From NCBI GenBank assembly GCA_028583605.1, contig CM053330.1:25623233-25687232 (forward strand): a stretch of 64,000 nucleotides of DNA, written 5' to 3'. Numbering within the stretch: position 1 is the first letter of the stretch; every line of letters begins with the position of its first letter. The notes under the pieces were generated by a model. That model had not been told where the DNA came from. It searched no databases and worked only from the letters and a program-made list of their open reading frames with translations. Below are positions 24,925 to 35,689 of this stretch, piece after piece. The DNA comes from Dastarcus helophoroides (Eukaryota > Arthropoda > Insecta > Coleoptera > Bothrideridae). Made by a program: the position numbers and the translations under genes.

Positions 24925-25352
24925 AAACACAATTCGCCTCTTTGGTGGTGAACGGTCGTAACCCACAAAAAGTGTAAAATTAAGTTAATACTGTTAACAC
25001 ATACTAAGAAGCATAAAGTTTGATTTCTAAAAGTGTCCTAACCCAAAACGTTTTACAAGTCCTTGCAGCACAAAATTTGCTAGAGGACGTAACCCCATTA
25101 TTTACTGTAGTAAATGGAGCTAAGCCACGTAACTCATAAAATGATTTTTATGGTTCTAAACTAAAAGCATCCAATTAAAAAGCATAATCCCTAAATAAAA
25201 ATAATGTTTTTAAATGTTTTGTCTCCTGGTTACAGTTTTAGAGAGAAAACATGAGTATTTCGATGACAAACTTTTTTAAAAGCATCCTAGCTCAAGTTTT
25301 TGTTTATGTGGGTTAGAACAGTTTGCCACCAAAGCGACGAATTTGTGTTTAA
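24925..25352. mobile_element. MITE with terminal inverted repeats of about 50 bp
   Basis: The left end reads AAACACAATTCGCC, then TTTGGTGGTGAAC and GTAACCCACA. The right end in reverse complement reads AAACACAAATTCGTCG, then TTTGGTGGCAAAC and CTAACCCACA. The ends match at most positions over about 50 bp. The interior is non-coding. A target duplication was not identified. Confidence 0.6.
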
Positions 25353-25379
25353 CACTTGATTGTTATAAGGCGACTCATA

Positions 25380-25792
25380 ATTTTAAAAATACAAACGCCA
25401 ACTCAATTTGTTGAAAATATGTAAACTTATATTTTCAAAGTAAAAATTTCAAGAAAAAATTCAACATTTCGAGGTTAAACGGTAAACGTGAAATTTGGAA
25501 ACATTCTTTTAATCATATTTTGTTAAATTTCGACTTTTTAAACCTAAACAATTACCGAATTTTTCATTTTAAACAAATTAAGCTCTGTCTGTGCATTTTA
25601 AGAAAAAATGTCCCTTCTTTAAATTTCAACAAAAAATTTTCGAAAAAGTTTTGATTTTGAAGTAGTATTTCGACTATTCAAATTTTTGCTCAGAAACGTC
25701 TAGAAAAGGCAAAATTTTAAAAGTCAGTATTGTGTTTAAAACATTTTTCTTATAAACTTAACTTTTCTTTTACAATTTTCATTTTGACTGAT
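25380..25792. repeat. Degenerate AAATTTCGA-type array, block 6
   Basis: A short block with AAATTTCGACTTTTTAAACC and AAAAATTCAACATTTCGAGG style words. Confidence 0.45.
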
Positions 25793-27072
25793 AATGATAT
25801 ACTAATTAACTAATAATACTTGTGAGTGACTTGGAATAAAGTACGCAAACGTTTTATTCCATTATATTATAAGGAAATTTAAATAAGTTGGTACGCGCAG
25901 AATTATGCACCTAGCGTGGCTGTCGTGCGATGCCTATCAACGGCCTCCACGGGATACGAAGAAATAAACTACAGAATACCACGTTAAGGCTAGCCCGCGG
26001 TACGCCGCTTCGCTCATGCGATATTGCCAAACGGTGAGTACGAGTCAGAGTTTGAAGTGTGTATTTACGGTTTATGATGCTAAATGCGTAGGTGCCGGCT
26101 GATCTGTTGTGATTACTAATTGTGCTGCTTACACGCCTAACTGCCAATAGTACCACTATTCACAAAGAGATAGCAGTACCCATTCTAGGGTCTAATTATT
26201 AATTTATAGATTTTGATTTAAACGATATTGATGAGAAAGTAATTAACGCTATTTCTTTAAAAGATCGTAGAGCGAATTATGTTTAAAAAAATAATTTTTT
26301 TTGGTGTTTTTGTAGAGTTTAATTAGAACTTTGTAATAAAATACATTTTAACTTCAAATACAGTTTTCATGAAAAAATGATATAATTTTATTCCTATGAA
26401 AGCAAACAATTTTAATTAAGTAACCTAGAGCCGTAACGAGGTGCAACCATAATTTACGCGCTTATCGGTTCGATTGATTACACTTATCGAATAAGACCCA
26501 CTTTATTACTGAACTCAACTTGGATCACCACAATTGACAATTAACTCACTTCTACTAACTCACTAATTGCACTGATTCTAACTGACTGACTTGAGGGAAA
26601 GCTGACCGCCTTTTCATAGTTTCGGCCCGCGGCTTCTAGAATTTTCGGCAGATTAGGCTTATCGAATGCCGAAATTTCTGGAACGCTTATCTGCCGTTTG
26701 TTTCGTTATCGCGGCCGCTTTTCCCTTATCAGAACCTTCTAGAAACTTTTTTTATTTACTAAATTCTGCAATTCTATTCTAAATCCTATTTCATCTATTT
26801 ACATTGCGTTTAAAGGGGCTCAGAAATGTCGATAATGTTTTTTTTTTTCTATTCAATGAAAATAATTTAGAGATAATAACCCAAAAATATTTTGAAGGTG
26901 ATAAGATGTTAATTAAATTTAATTCGTAAAAATACTGTTAAATATCACACCTTTTGTATAACTTTTGTTTCTCTTAAAGTTAATACCTTGCTATGGCACT
27001 GAAGTCTCCTAAACTCTAAGTACTATTTTTGCATGTGCGCACCCCCTGTCAAAAAGTAACCAGCCACCACTG
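25793..27072 (-). mobile_element. hAT-like nonautonomous element, second copy, split by an LTR
   Basis: In the minus sense this copy matches 53529-54430 of the plus-strand copy, starting with CAGTGGTGGCTGG at 27072. It includes the regions for TTTTTGACAGGGGGTGCGCA, TGCTCGTTACGGCTCTAGG and the GC-richer core near 25900-26110. It is truncated near 25793 and interrupted by a solo LTR at 26441-26810. It is non-coding and ends about 220 bp from the RNF113 stop codon. Confidence 0.8.
26441..26810 (-). mobile_element. Solo LTR of the gypsy family nested in the hAT-like copy
   Basis: It carries the family landmarks CCCACTTTATTACTGAACTC, TTGAGGGAAAGC, TTCTAGAATTTT, GGCTTATCGAATGCCGAAAT, CGCGGCCGCTT and CTTCTAGAAA in minus orientation. 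Comparison with the uninterrupted copy places the insertion after GTAACGAG and before TTTAAAGGGGCTC. About ten bases of the host element are lost at the right junction. Confidence 0.75.
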
Positions 27073-27258
27073 AGGAGAAGCAACAAAAAGAATTTTTGAT
27101 GTGTTGAAAGTTTGGTGAAGGTTTGTTCTTCAACTATTGAGATACTCATCAAAAAGGAAATAATTAAAGGAATGTGTAAACATTTGCTTGCAAATTGCCT
27201 TAGAGAAAAATTGCTAAGTTGTGAAATAAAAAACAATGTTCATTTTACTGCATATGTC

Positions 27259-27264
27259 TTTATT
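27259..27264 (-). terminator. Poly(A) signal of RNF113
   Basis: The minus strand reads AATAAA 28 bases after the stop codon. It is the only canonical signal before the hAT-like relic begins. Confidence 0.6.
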
Positions 27265-27292
27265 GACTATTTACTTAAATTATACATTTTTA

Positions 27293-29297
27293 CTAATCAG
27301 AAGAGGACTCTTCACTTACATTTTCTTCCTTTTCTCTCTTCTTCATCTGTGCAATAACTTCCCTGGCTGGATTGAAAATGCCACTTGTTTGGGTATTACA
27401 TACAAAACATCTAGCGGTTTTCTTGTATCTTTCCAGGGCACATTTTTCACAAAAATAATGTTTACATCTGTAAAAGAATCCATCTAAATTATCTAGCATG
27501 CATTTTTCCCATTTCTATTACTTTGTAATGACTGGATCAATGAAATCCTTTTTGCAAATGACACATTTGGTTGGTAAATCATCATGATCTGTGGCAATCT
27601 CATATTTTCCCTCATCATCACTGTCTGCCCCATAATTCCCTTCTTCCCATTCTCTCTCAAGCTGCCACCCATGCTTGTAATCGCTTCTATCGTGGAGAAA
27701 CTTACAACTGTCGCCAAAACCGCAGAAACCAGTTTCCTTGTAATCTTTACAAATATCCGGCTGGTAATCCCATCTTACTGTAGCTCTCAAGTTGGCCGGA
27801 GCTCGAATTGGACCCCGACGAACTAAACCTGAAATGCAGTGTAAGAATTTTAGTTTTATTTTTAATTTATTTTTGGACCACCAGCTGGCCCTGATGGACA
27901 AACCTGAGCTGGCATTGCCCGCAGCGGTATCCTTTGGTTTGTAATATTGAGCATAATTGTTTAAACCTCTGTAAACCTTATCATCCTCCTTGCCTTCCAA
28001 TTCCTTATTTACTTCAAGTCTTCTTTCAAAAATTGCCTGTGCATCTCTGTCTTTTTCTGTTTCAATTTCCTGTAATGAAATATAACAAAATAATTTCCAC
28101 CAATACAGCTAATACAGCAAAACATTTTAAATCCTTATATTATTTTTCTTGAAAACATGAGAGTTTATTTTAAGATTTTAGCTTGGAACAACAGGAATAA
28201 CATTTCTGAAAAATAAGGTCTAGTAGAAACGCATTCCACCATTTGATAGTATTTTATCTGAAATAGTTTTTTTTTTGGTGGAACAGACTTGTCCTTGTTC
28301 CTCTTTAAAAATTGATATACAAATCTTGTACCCTGAAACCAAGAAAGATTAAAAAGTACAACAAAAGTTGCTCTAACATGTTTTGATAGTCAAGCTATAT
28401 CTCTGAAGATAATAAATTGGCTATCAAAACACGTTAGAACATCTTTTGTTGTATTTTTTAACCTTTCTTGGTTTTAGGGGACAAGATTTGTATATCAACT
28501 TAATATTCATTTATTTATCTCAAAAAATATATTTAACAATACACTCAACTATGAAAACTCTACAATTTGCAACCTTCGCATTTATTTCATTGCATTTATT
28601 GTTAAATATAGATTACGAATATTAAATCCATGAAGGGTTGAAAATAGTTAATTTCCAAATAAAAATTCAAATATTAAACTAGACCTTAAATGAAAATAAA
28701 CAATGCTAGTCGAATTGCTGCAGAGCTTTGTATATGTTAATGTTACAAATATTACAAAGTTCTGCAGTGCAAAGCAGATTAACTTTTAAAAAATAACTGT
28801 GACTTTAACCAGTATACCTGCTGGTTATAAAGTAAGAAGTAATAAGTAAGTAATAGGTAAGTAATATTAAGGAAACTTACCAGAGTGGCGGTGGCCCCTT
28901 GGTCAGTCGGCCCGTCCGGCATCGCAGATTTTTGCGCCTTGTAAGACACTCCAACTTCATTGTCACTCCCTGATGTGCTATCAGTTTCCTCTCCTGGTTT
29001 TTGTTGTTTCTGAATACCACTGGTGCTCTGGATGTTAGGATTTACTTTATTCCGTCTTTTGGATGGTCTAATCACTTTGGACTCCGCATCTTCTTTTTCT
29101 GACAACATAAGTGAGTGTTAACATAACCTACCAAAACACATATACGGATTTATTCATGCAAGAATTATGTACGTACCTTCATCGGAGCTGGAAGTAGGCC
29201 TCTTCCTACTTGCTTTGCCTCTGAAAAATGCACGTTTTTTGAAAATAAAGGTGCAATTTTCGCCTTTAACAGATTTTTCTTCTCTCCCATCTGACAT
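27293..29297 (-). CDS. RNF113A: RNF113-type CCCH/RING zinc finger protein (CWC24 orthologue), five exons
   Basis: This is a spliceosome-associated nuclear protein; family members (yeast Cwc24, human RNF113A, fly mdlc) bind near the 5' splice site and carry E3 ligase-type RING domains. Exons, read on the minus strand, are 29297-29177, 29098-28881, 28069-27904, 27828-27522 and 27467-27293. All junctions are GT-AG and in phase. They give 328 residues, against 343 for human RNF113A. A charged N-terminus with a Ser-rich patch comes first, then the conserved [14 protein letters not shown] and NASSG segments. The CCCH finger is C195-x8-C204-x5-C210-x3-H214, followed by SDYKHGW. The C3HC4 RING spans C257-C294 with all ligands present. 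The last intron is only 54 nt. Intron 2 holds a foldback MITE. A poly(A) signal, AATAAA, lies at 27264-27259. The start codon was chosen as the first ATG in frame with MSDGREEK. Confidence 0.95.
28278..28500. mobile_element. Foldback MITE family, copy 3, in RNF113 intron 2
   Basis: It begins GGTGGAACAGACTTGTCC. Left and right arms (28318-28400 and 28410-28497) are reverse complements over about 80 bp, including CTTGTACCCTGAAACCAAGA, AAAGTTGCTCTAACATG and TTTTGATAG. The short centre contains TATCTCTGAAGATAATAA. The complete inverted structure makes this the best copy of the family. Confidence 0.75.
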
Positions 29298-29490
29298 TTT
29301 GATAGTGTTTTGATTAATATGACCTTGACTTTGACAGATACATCGATTTTAATTCTGCAAATCACCAACATTAGAAAGTGAAATAAAAAGTGGCATTTTC
29401 CACTTTTAAGTGAAATCTACGCTTAAAAACAAATGATTTTGTTTTGTATTTTGTGGTATGACCTAATTAGGAAAGAAAATTTGCACCACT
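29298..29490. promoter_or_regulatory. RNF113 upstream region
   Basis: This 193-bp stretch holds the RNF113 5' UTR and probably its promoter. No TATA box is evident. Together with the DNA up to 29869 it forms the divergent RNF113/ORC4 intergenic space. Confidence 0.35.
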
Positions 29491-29733
29491 ATGGGAAAAG
29501 CTTTAAAAAGAAAAGAGAAGAAAACCACAGAAGTTTACAAAGCTACTTTCACAATGAATCGCAAAGGTTTTTCAATTTCGGTTAGTGTCAGCATTGATCG
29601 GATATAAACTAGAGATTGTTAATCCTGATGATGAAATGAATATATAAATGCATATTTACCTAAAATAAGCTATATTCAGTCTATCAACTCTGAAATTGAT
29701 TTTGATTTGGCCAAGTTGCCTCCTTTAAAATAA
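29491..29733 (+). CDS. Candidate two-exon microprotein gene (47 residues)
   Basis: I do not recognise the product. An ATG in CACTATGG context at 29491 opens MGKALKRKEKKTTEVYKATF and continues through MNRKGFSIS to a GTTAGT donor at 29581. Exon 1 is exactly 30 codons. A CAG acceptor at 29677-29679 starts exon 2 (29680-29733), which continues in the same phase as SINSEIDFDLAKLPPLK and a stop. The intron would be 99 nt. Without splicing the frame stops at 29607 after 38 codons. The basic start and acidic/hydrophobic end look protein-like, not like the low-complexity frames elsewhere. It lies 137 bp before the ORC4 ATG, so it could be an upstream ORF in the ORC4 transcript, a remnant of a longer gene, or chance. 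Confidence 0.35.
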
Positions 29734-29869
29734 TCTACGACTTTGATCAGTCAGCCGTTGACTGCTGAGTGACAGGTGACAGTTATTCAAAATATAGCCT
29801 AATGTCAATTCTTTGTAAATAAGTCTCGAGGATTATTTAGTTTTTTTTATATTATATCTTAGCCAGAAT

Positions 29870-31772
29870 ATGATTAGTAATAAATCCAATATTAGCAAAG
29901 TTCGTTTGGCGCTTAAGCAAAATATAATATTCGACAAGAATTTCACAGGACCTGAGAAAGAACGCAAACAAATACTAAATTTACTCCAAAATACCGTTCG
30001 GAATGGGGAGTCGAATTCCGCCCTTTTAATCGGCCCCAGAGGTTCAGGGAAAACCAGGGTAAGTTTCAAAGTTATGGGCGGCTAAAAGGAAATAATGTAA
30101 AGTTATCTGCAGCTTGTTAATGATGTTTTGGAGGAACTTACTTCTGACCCGAACTTTTCATCTGATTCGGTGATCGTTAAACTAAATGGTTTGGTACATA
30201 CTGATGATAGAGTAGCTTTGAAGAGTATAACGTCTCAGATGAAATTGGACAATGTAGTTGACGGGAAGGTGTTTGGGAGCTTTGCTGAGAATTTGGCCTT
30301 TCTTTTGGCATGTCTCAAAACTGGTAGTAAAGTGGCCAAGAGTATTCTGTTTATATTGGAGGAATTTGATCTCTTTTGCGGTCATCACAACCAAACTCTG
30401 CTTTATAATTTGTTTGATGTTTCCCAATCTGCACAAGCACCAATATGTGTCTTGGGTAAATATCTTAGTCTATGTCTCATTTGTATAACTTTAATTTTGT
30501 GTTACATTTAAAGTCAGTTTTCAAATTGTTATCAGCTAAATTCTAAGCTAAATGCGAAATTGATTTTGAACTCAAAAATGAAAAATTAAAGGTAAAATTT
30601 CCTAAAAAATAATCAAACTTTCAAAATTTAAATTAACAGGCATACAATTTTGTTTTTGTTTTTAGGTATAACTTGTCGTTTAGATGTGACAGAATTATTA
30701 GAAAAAAGAGTTAAATCGAGGTTTTCTCATAGACAGTATTTTCTCTTTTTTGGGGCAGATAAGACTGATGGTTTTACAGACTTAGACTTTAGGTTAAAGA
30801 GAATAGAGAACTTTCTGCTTTTGCCTGAACATAATGATGTTAATTTAAGTGCATCATATGTCAAACAGTGGAATAGACACATAAAGCAATTGGTGGCTGA
30901 TAAAAAATTCAAATCCTTAATGCAAAGACTGCTCAATGTAGATTTAAGCGAAAGACCTTTAAAAAATATCTTGGTAAGTAACTAAAATTGAAGTTTCTAT
31001 TTTATGAAGATATTTTGGTGATTTAAAATAAATAATAATCAAGTATTTCACCAGCTAAACTGACATTTCAAGCATACAAATCTAATAGCTTAATAAAAGA
31101 TGCTTTAAGCCTTTGTTCAGATTTTAGTCATCTTAAATAAATTGAGAATCTCCTGGGTGGTGCAGAATGCACTAAATAACAATTTGTTAAGAAAATGAAA
31201 AATTGGTTTCTGTTTCTGAGTACAAGACCTACAAAATATTTTAATTCAAGTTTTCTGTGTATTTTAGATGGTAATTATATCTCAGTTGAATGATGACAAC
31301 TGCAAATTGGATTATAAAGCTTTCGAAGAGCAAATGCAGCTCTTTGAAAAAGACGATACAGTACAAACACTTCGGGACCTGAGTGTATTGGAATTGTGCC
31401 TTATCATCGCAATGAAGCATCACTCTGATATTTACGATAATCAGCCCATGAATTTTGAAATGGTTTTAACCAGATATGTAAAATTCGCCAACGCCAATTC
31501 CAGCATCCAAACTGTTCAAAGGCCTGTGATTATGAAGGCATTTGAGCACATACAGGTTGGTTATTTAGACCTGGAGAACGTTTAATAATTTTTTCACCTT
31601 TTTTTAGAATTTAGAGCTTATACAGATGATTGGTATTGGGGGATCTCGAGGGCAGAAAGAATACCAACTGTTTCAGCTTTTAGTGACACCCCAACAAATC
31701 GCAGAGGCCGTGAAAAAAACGCCAGGCTTGCCAACGGAAGTCATTCAATGGGCCAACAGCGCCATTTTGTAA
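29870..31772 (+). CDS. ORC4: Origin recognition complex subunit 4, five exons
   Basis: ORC4 is an AAA+ subunit of the six-protein nuclear complex that binds replication origins and loads MCM. Exons are 29870-30058, 30113-30455, 30666-30973, 31268-31555 and 31608-31772. All introns are GT-AG and in phase. They give 430 residues, close to human ORC4 (436). The Walker A motif GPRGSGKT is at residues 55-62, intact and split from the next exon just after it. The Walker B-like segment ILFILEEFDLF is at about 141-151. The end of exon 2 through exon 3 reads GITCRLDVTELLEKRVKSRF, the conserved sensor/arginine region. The C-terminal winged-helix part is MIGIGGSRGQKEYQ to the stop. It is divergent from RNF113 with 572 bp between start codons. 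A poly(A) signal lies at 31783-31788. Nothing suggests inactivation. Confidence 0.96.
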
Positions 31773-31782
31773 CATTTAATTT

Positions 31783-31788
31783 AATAAA
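31783..31788 (+). terminator. Poly(A) signal of ORC4
   Basis: AATAAA lies 11 bases after the ORC4 stop codon. Confidence 0.6.
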
Positions 31789-32263
31789 TTAATTTATTGA
31801 TTATTGTTTTTGTATTAAGAGACAACATTCTGGACATGATACAAAAAAAGTTCCGAATAAATTATAAAAATAATTCTAAGCAAAAATAGGTGTTTACGAT
31901 TTAACTTTTGAGAAAAATTACCTCCACTAATTTTTAATTTTGACAAATAAAAAAGCCATCTTTAATTCTAAAGTTTATGAACCACTTCACCAGGCCCCAA
32001 AGCATTTTCTTCTCATCTCTTTGTGGGGCTACTAAACAAGATAAAAAACAACTTTGAAGTTTTTCGTAGGAACCTCCATTCTAAAGTTTTTTTGTGAAAC
32101 ACATCTACAATTCCAGTATCTTAAACCATATAATATATCGTCTAAGTCCAGTATTTGTCATGTGAACCTTCTTGTGCTTCACGTATTCTGTAGGCTTCAC
32201 AAACCATTAAGCGTTGGTGGTTTATGGATAAACACTTAGATAATAGAAATTTATATGTACATG
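31789..32263. other. Intergenic DNA downstream of ORC4
   Basis: No further exon or repeat family was recognised before the left target duplication of the hAT-like element. Confidence 0.4.
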
Positions 32264-33297
32264 GATAAATGTAAGTATGCACATGATACATCGATGTATC
32301 AAAAGCATCGATGTTTTTATTTATTTTATTTGATATTTTTGTATCGATACTCTCGTTCCAATGTATCGACGCCATCGATATATTTTTTCAATGGTGAAGC
32401 AAGTTCAAAAAATCTTACTTTTTCGACAGTTAGTAAAGTTTTTTTTAATGAATTTTTCTATAATTCAAATTTTATTTCCAAATTCTAATGCACAGACCAA
32501 TAGGTTGGAACATTTATTAGATTCGAAATTTGGAGAAAGACCGGTTTCTGTCTTGTTAGGTCTCGTCAATTTGGTATATCCAACTCGAATGCTAACAAAT
32601 GTTCCGACAAGTACTAAAGAATCAAGGAACATCAAGCATGTGACTCTCAACTACCGCCACCTATCGGTCCATAGTGAAAACTATGGTCATCGCCAACATA
32701 GTCGTATGCAAGTACAATAGAACCTAGATTGCAAATTTTTTATCAAAATTTAGACTTTCAAAACTTTCGCTTTAAAATTTTTTTCAACTATCCAAAAGTT
32801 CGACTGAAAATTTTGACTTTTTTTAGTCTTTTTTTTTGACAATTCGAGATTTTTTGGAAAGCTTAACACCGAAGATTTTTTAAAATGTCCATTGTTTTGA
32901 AAACTTAAATTTTTTCAAAGTTTTAACTTCTTGTCTTATGGGTTTTTTAAGGCTTCCGATTTTCAAAATTTTGATTTCTTTAAATCTGTCTTAAACCTTG
33001 AATTTTAGAAAATTCCGACTTTTTTTCAAATTTCCACTCCGAAAATTCCTACTTTTTATTATTATTACACATTACACGTTTTTTTATTAACTCACTTTCT
33101 TGTCTATGATTAAAAACTAGCCTCAATCGACGTTTAACTTTGATGTGTGTCTGACAATTCTACAAATTTTGAAATCGATTTTTAACCAACTGAGCTATAG
33201 ACTTGAAACTTTAACCATAGCCCGGAACTGAATGACAATGCAATATCTTAGTCTAATCGTGATAATTATTGGGCAAATAAAAAATTCGCTACAACTT

Positions 33298-33411
33298 GGC
33301 TGTAGAAACGCTTTAGAACAACCTTTGTTGTGTTTTTTAATCTTTCTTGGTTTCAGGGGACAATTTTTGTATTTCAATTTTTGGTGATAACCACGGACCA
33401 GTCCGTTCCAC
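33298..33411. mobile_element. Foldback MITE family, copy 4 (partial)
   Basis: It contains CTTTGTTGTGTTTTTTAATC, TTCTTGGTTTCAGGGGACAA and the terminus GATAACCACGGACCAGTCCG. Only one arm is present. Confidence 0.65.
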
Positions 33412-33416
33412 GAAAA

Positions 33417-33574
33417 TTTTTAATAGCTATAAAAATACTTGTAAAATTTAAAACAAAAAACGTGGGGCACATACAATTAATAATAATTGATGCATGATGA
33501 ATATAGTTTATCGTTTTACTCCGCCCCACGTTTTTTGTTTTAAATCTTACAAGTATTTTCATAGCTATTAAAAA
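33417..33574. mobile_element. Palindromic MITE with 52-bp arms
   Basis: Arms 33417-33468 and 33523-33574 are reverse complements with about three mismatches (TTTTTAATAGCTAT to AACGTGGGGC and back). They enclose a 54-bp AT-rich centre. It directly abuts the foldback MITE at 33411, so one may have inserted at the edge of the other. No coding capacity is present. Confidence 0.75.
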
Positions 33575-35404
33575 TTCATAATCACAAATTTTCAGGGTCA
33601 TCTGTATGGGGTTAGGAACCTGCATGGGATTACAAATCTCTATGGAACTAGGAGAAATTATTTTATACTTTTTGGTCCGTTTTAAAAAAAACGTGCTAAT
33701 TGAAAAAGATTTTTTATTTAAATTATTTTAAAATTTAATATATTTTAAGTTTCAACTTTTCCAAAAAATTCTATCTTTTTTGAAAACTTGAGATTATTTT
33801 TATTTTTCGACTTTATTCTCAAACTTCGAGTTGTTTATCGCAATATTTCCGTCGGTTTTTTTTTTGTTAACATTTTGAACTATTTTGCAAAATTTCGAAT
33901 TTTTTTGGTACTTTCGCTGCATTTTTTTAAATTTTGGGTTTTGTTGAAATCCTTAACCTTTTTTGGAAGTTTTAACTTTCTATGAAAGCTTCGGATATTT
34001 TTCAAAATTTTGACTTTTTTGGAGATTTTAACAAAAAGTGAAAATTTCCAAAAAAAATTGAAGATTTGAAAATATTGATATTTAATTTTTGAAAAAGTCT
34101 AATCTAACTTTTTAAATAACAAAAAAGAAAAATTTTCAACATTTTCAAAAACAGAAGAATTTTTAAAAAAAGCCAAATTTTACAAAAAAATACTTTAAAG
34201 AAAAAGTTTGAGAAATGTCGAAATTTTTATAAAAAGTTCAAATTTTCAAAAAAAATCGGTAAACATAAATTCGTATAAATTTAAAATATCAAAATATTAA
34301 GAAATGACGAAAAAACTCAAAAACAGCGATTTTCGAAATAAGTTAAAGCTTTTTAAAAAAACTGAATAAATCAGGGAATTTTCAAAAATATTTGAAATTA
34401 AAAATATTTCAAAAAATATTTTGAAAAAAGTTTCGAATTTTCAAAAAGGTCGAAAATTGTAAATGGCATTTTAAAAAAATATATTAAATTTTGGAAGGAC
34501 AGGCGAAAATTTAAAAACAAATTTGGAAAATTTCGAAGTTTTAATATAAACGTTTAAAATTCTCAAAACGAATGAAGATTTTCAAAAGAAAGTAGCAAGT
34601 TTTAAAAAAAGTGTAAACGAAGTTTAAAAAAATTGAAATTTGCCAAAAAGTCGACATTTTTTAAAGCTTAATCAAAAAATGGAATTTTGAAAAATCAGGA
34701 TTTCTTAAGAAATTCGAAACTTTGTAAAAAAGTCGGTAATTGAAAAAACAATCGAAAATTTGAAAAAAAAAAAGTCGAAATTATCAATGAAATTGAGATT
34801 TTCAAAAAAAATCGAAATTTTCGAAAAAATCGAACCTTACAAAAATCGAAGTCGAAATTTGAGAAAAAGTCAAAAACGTTAAAAATAAAGTGCAAATTCT
34901 AGAAAAAAAGTCCCAATTCTGAAATAAAATCGTAAACAAATATCAGCTCGACATTTTTAAAAAAATTTAGAGCTTAAAAACTGAAATTTTTACAAAAGGT
35001 TGCAATTCTCGAAATTAATTTAAAAAAATCGAAATTTTAAATAGAAACAAGTTTTGTGAAATGGTCAAAATTTAAAAAAAAATCGAAAATTTTAGATAAA
35101 TAAAAATTTGTTTTAAAAAGTAGGAATTTTGAAAAAAGCGAAATTATGAGAGGCGCGCCTCGCTGGTTGAGAAGTCCTGCTGTATGACATTGGATTTATA
35201 TGATATATCGAATAAATTTACCGATGTATCGAAACATATCTACATATCTTTTTTGATACATCAATTGAATACAGAATCAATGTTTTAAAAATTCTGTGCA
35301 TCCAAGAATATAGTCTTCTTGTGAGCATCCCTAGATAAGCGTAATTAAATGACTTTTGGATTACAAAATGTCCAATCAACTTATTTTCTCTTTTTTTTAC
35401 ATAT

Positions 35405-35500
35405 TGTTGCGCGTTATCAGTTTGTAAATTAATACTGCGTGCATTGTAACCACTTTATTTCCAAACTGATTTCGTAACCCTACAATTATAATTCACCTTA
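35405..35500 (-). mobile_element. Relic of gypsy-family LTR 3' end
   Basis: In the minus sense the end reads through TGTTGCGCGTTA, ATTGTAACCACTTTATTT, CAAACTGATTTCG and ACAATTATAATTCAC. These align with the right end of the LTR at 51876-52194. The rest of the LTR is not recognisable. Confidence 0.55.
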
Positions 35501-35614
35501 CTACTCGCTCAGCAATAAGTTCTCTTAAAGAGCTTTTATAGTCAACATTTTTTAGAGTCTGACATCGGGAAATATTGTCAGAAAGTTAACATTATGTTAA
35601 CATGACGGTAACTC

Positions 35615-35679
35615 AGTATGTCCACCATACCAGAGGCGAAACTTCAAAAGAGTTTCGCCTCTGGTATGGTGGTTACCGT
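35615..35679. repeat. Perfect 22-bp hairpin
   Basis: 35622-35643 and 35651-35672 are exact reverse complements around a 7-base loop TCAAAAG. An outer helix ACGGTAA/TTACCGT pairs around a 10-base bulge on the left. Such a perfect long stem in this degenerate DNA implies a recent origin or constraint. It is possibly a MITE core or a hairpin RNA. Confidence 0.85.
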
Positions 35680-35689
35680 GCTCTGATGT

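Larger units (their letters stand above)
32272..35333. mobile_element. hAT-like element carrying a TCGAAATTT-type array (3.06 kb)
   Basis: The left end TAAGTATGCACATG and the right end in reverse complement TAGGGATGCTCACAAG align with two or three differences. They are followed by subterminal ATCGATGTATC words on both sides (32285-32390, 35190-35290). The flanks GATAAATG (32264-32271) and GATAAGCG (35334-35341) agree at 6 of 8 bases, as for a decayed 8-bp hAT target duplication. The interior is a T-rich array (32730-33050, 33700-34030) that switches to A-rich (34030-35130), plus two nested MITEs at 33298-33574. No transposase is present. Of the three array-bearing elements this has the weakest boundaries. 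Confidence 0.55.

Noticed and set aside
27112..27357. Plus-strand frames over the RNF113 3' end
   Set aside because: They are antisense to the last RNF113 exon and its 3' UTR.
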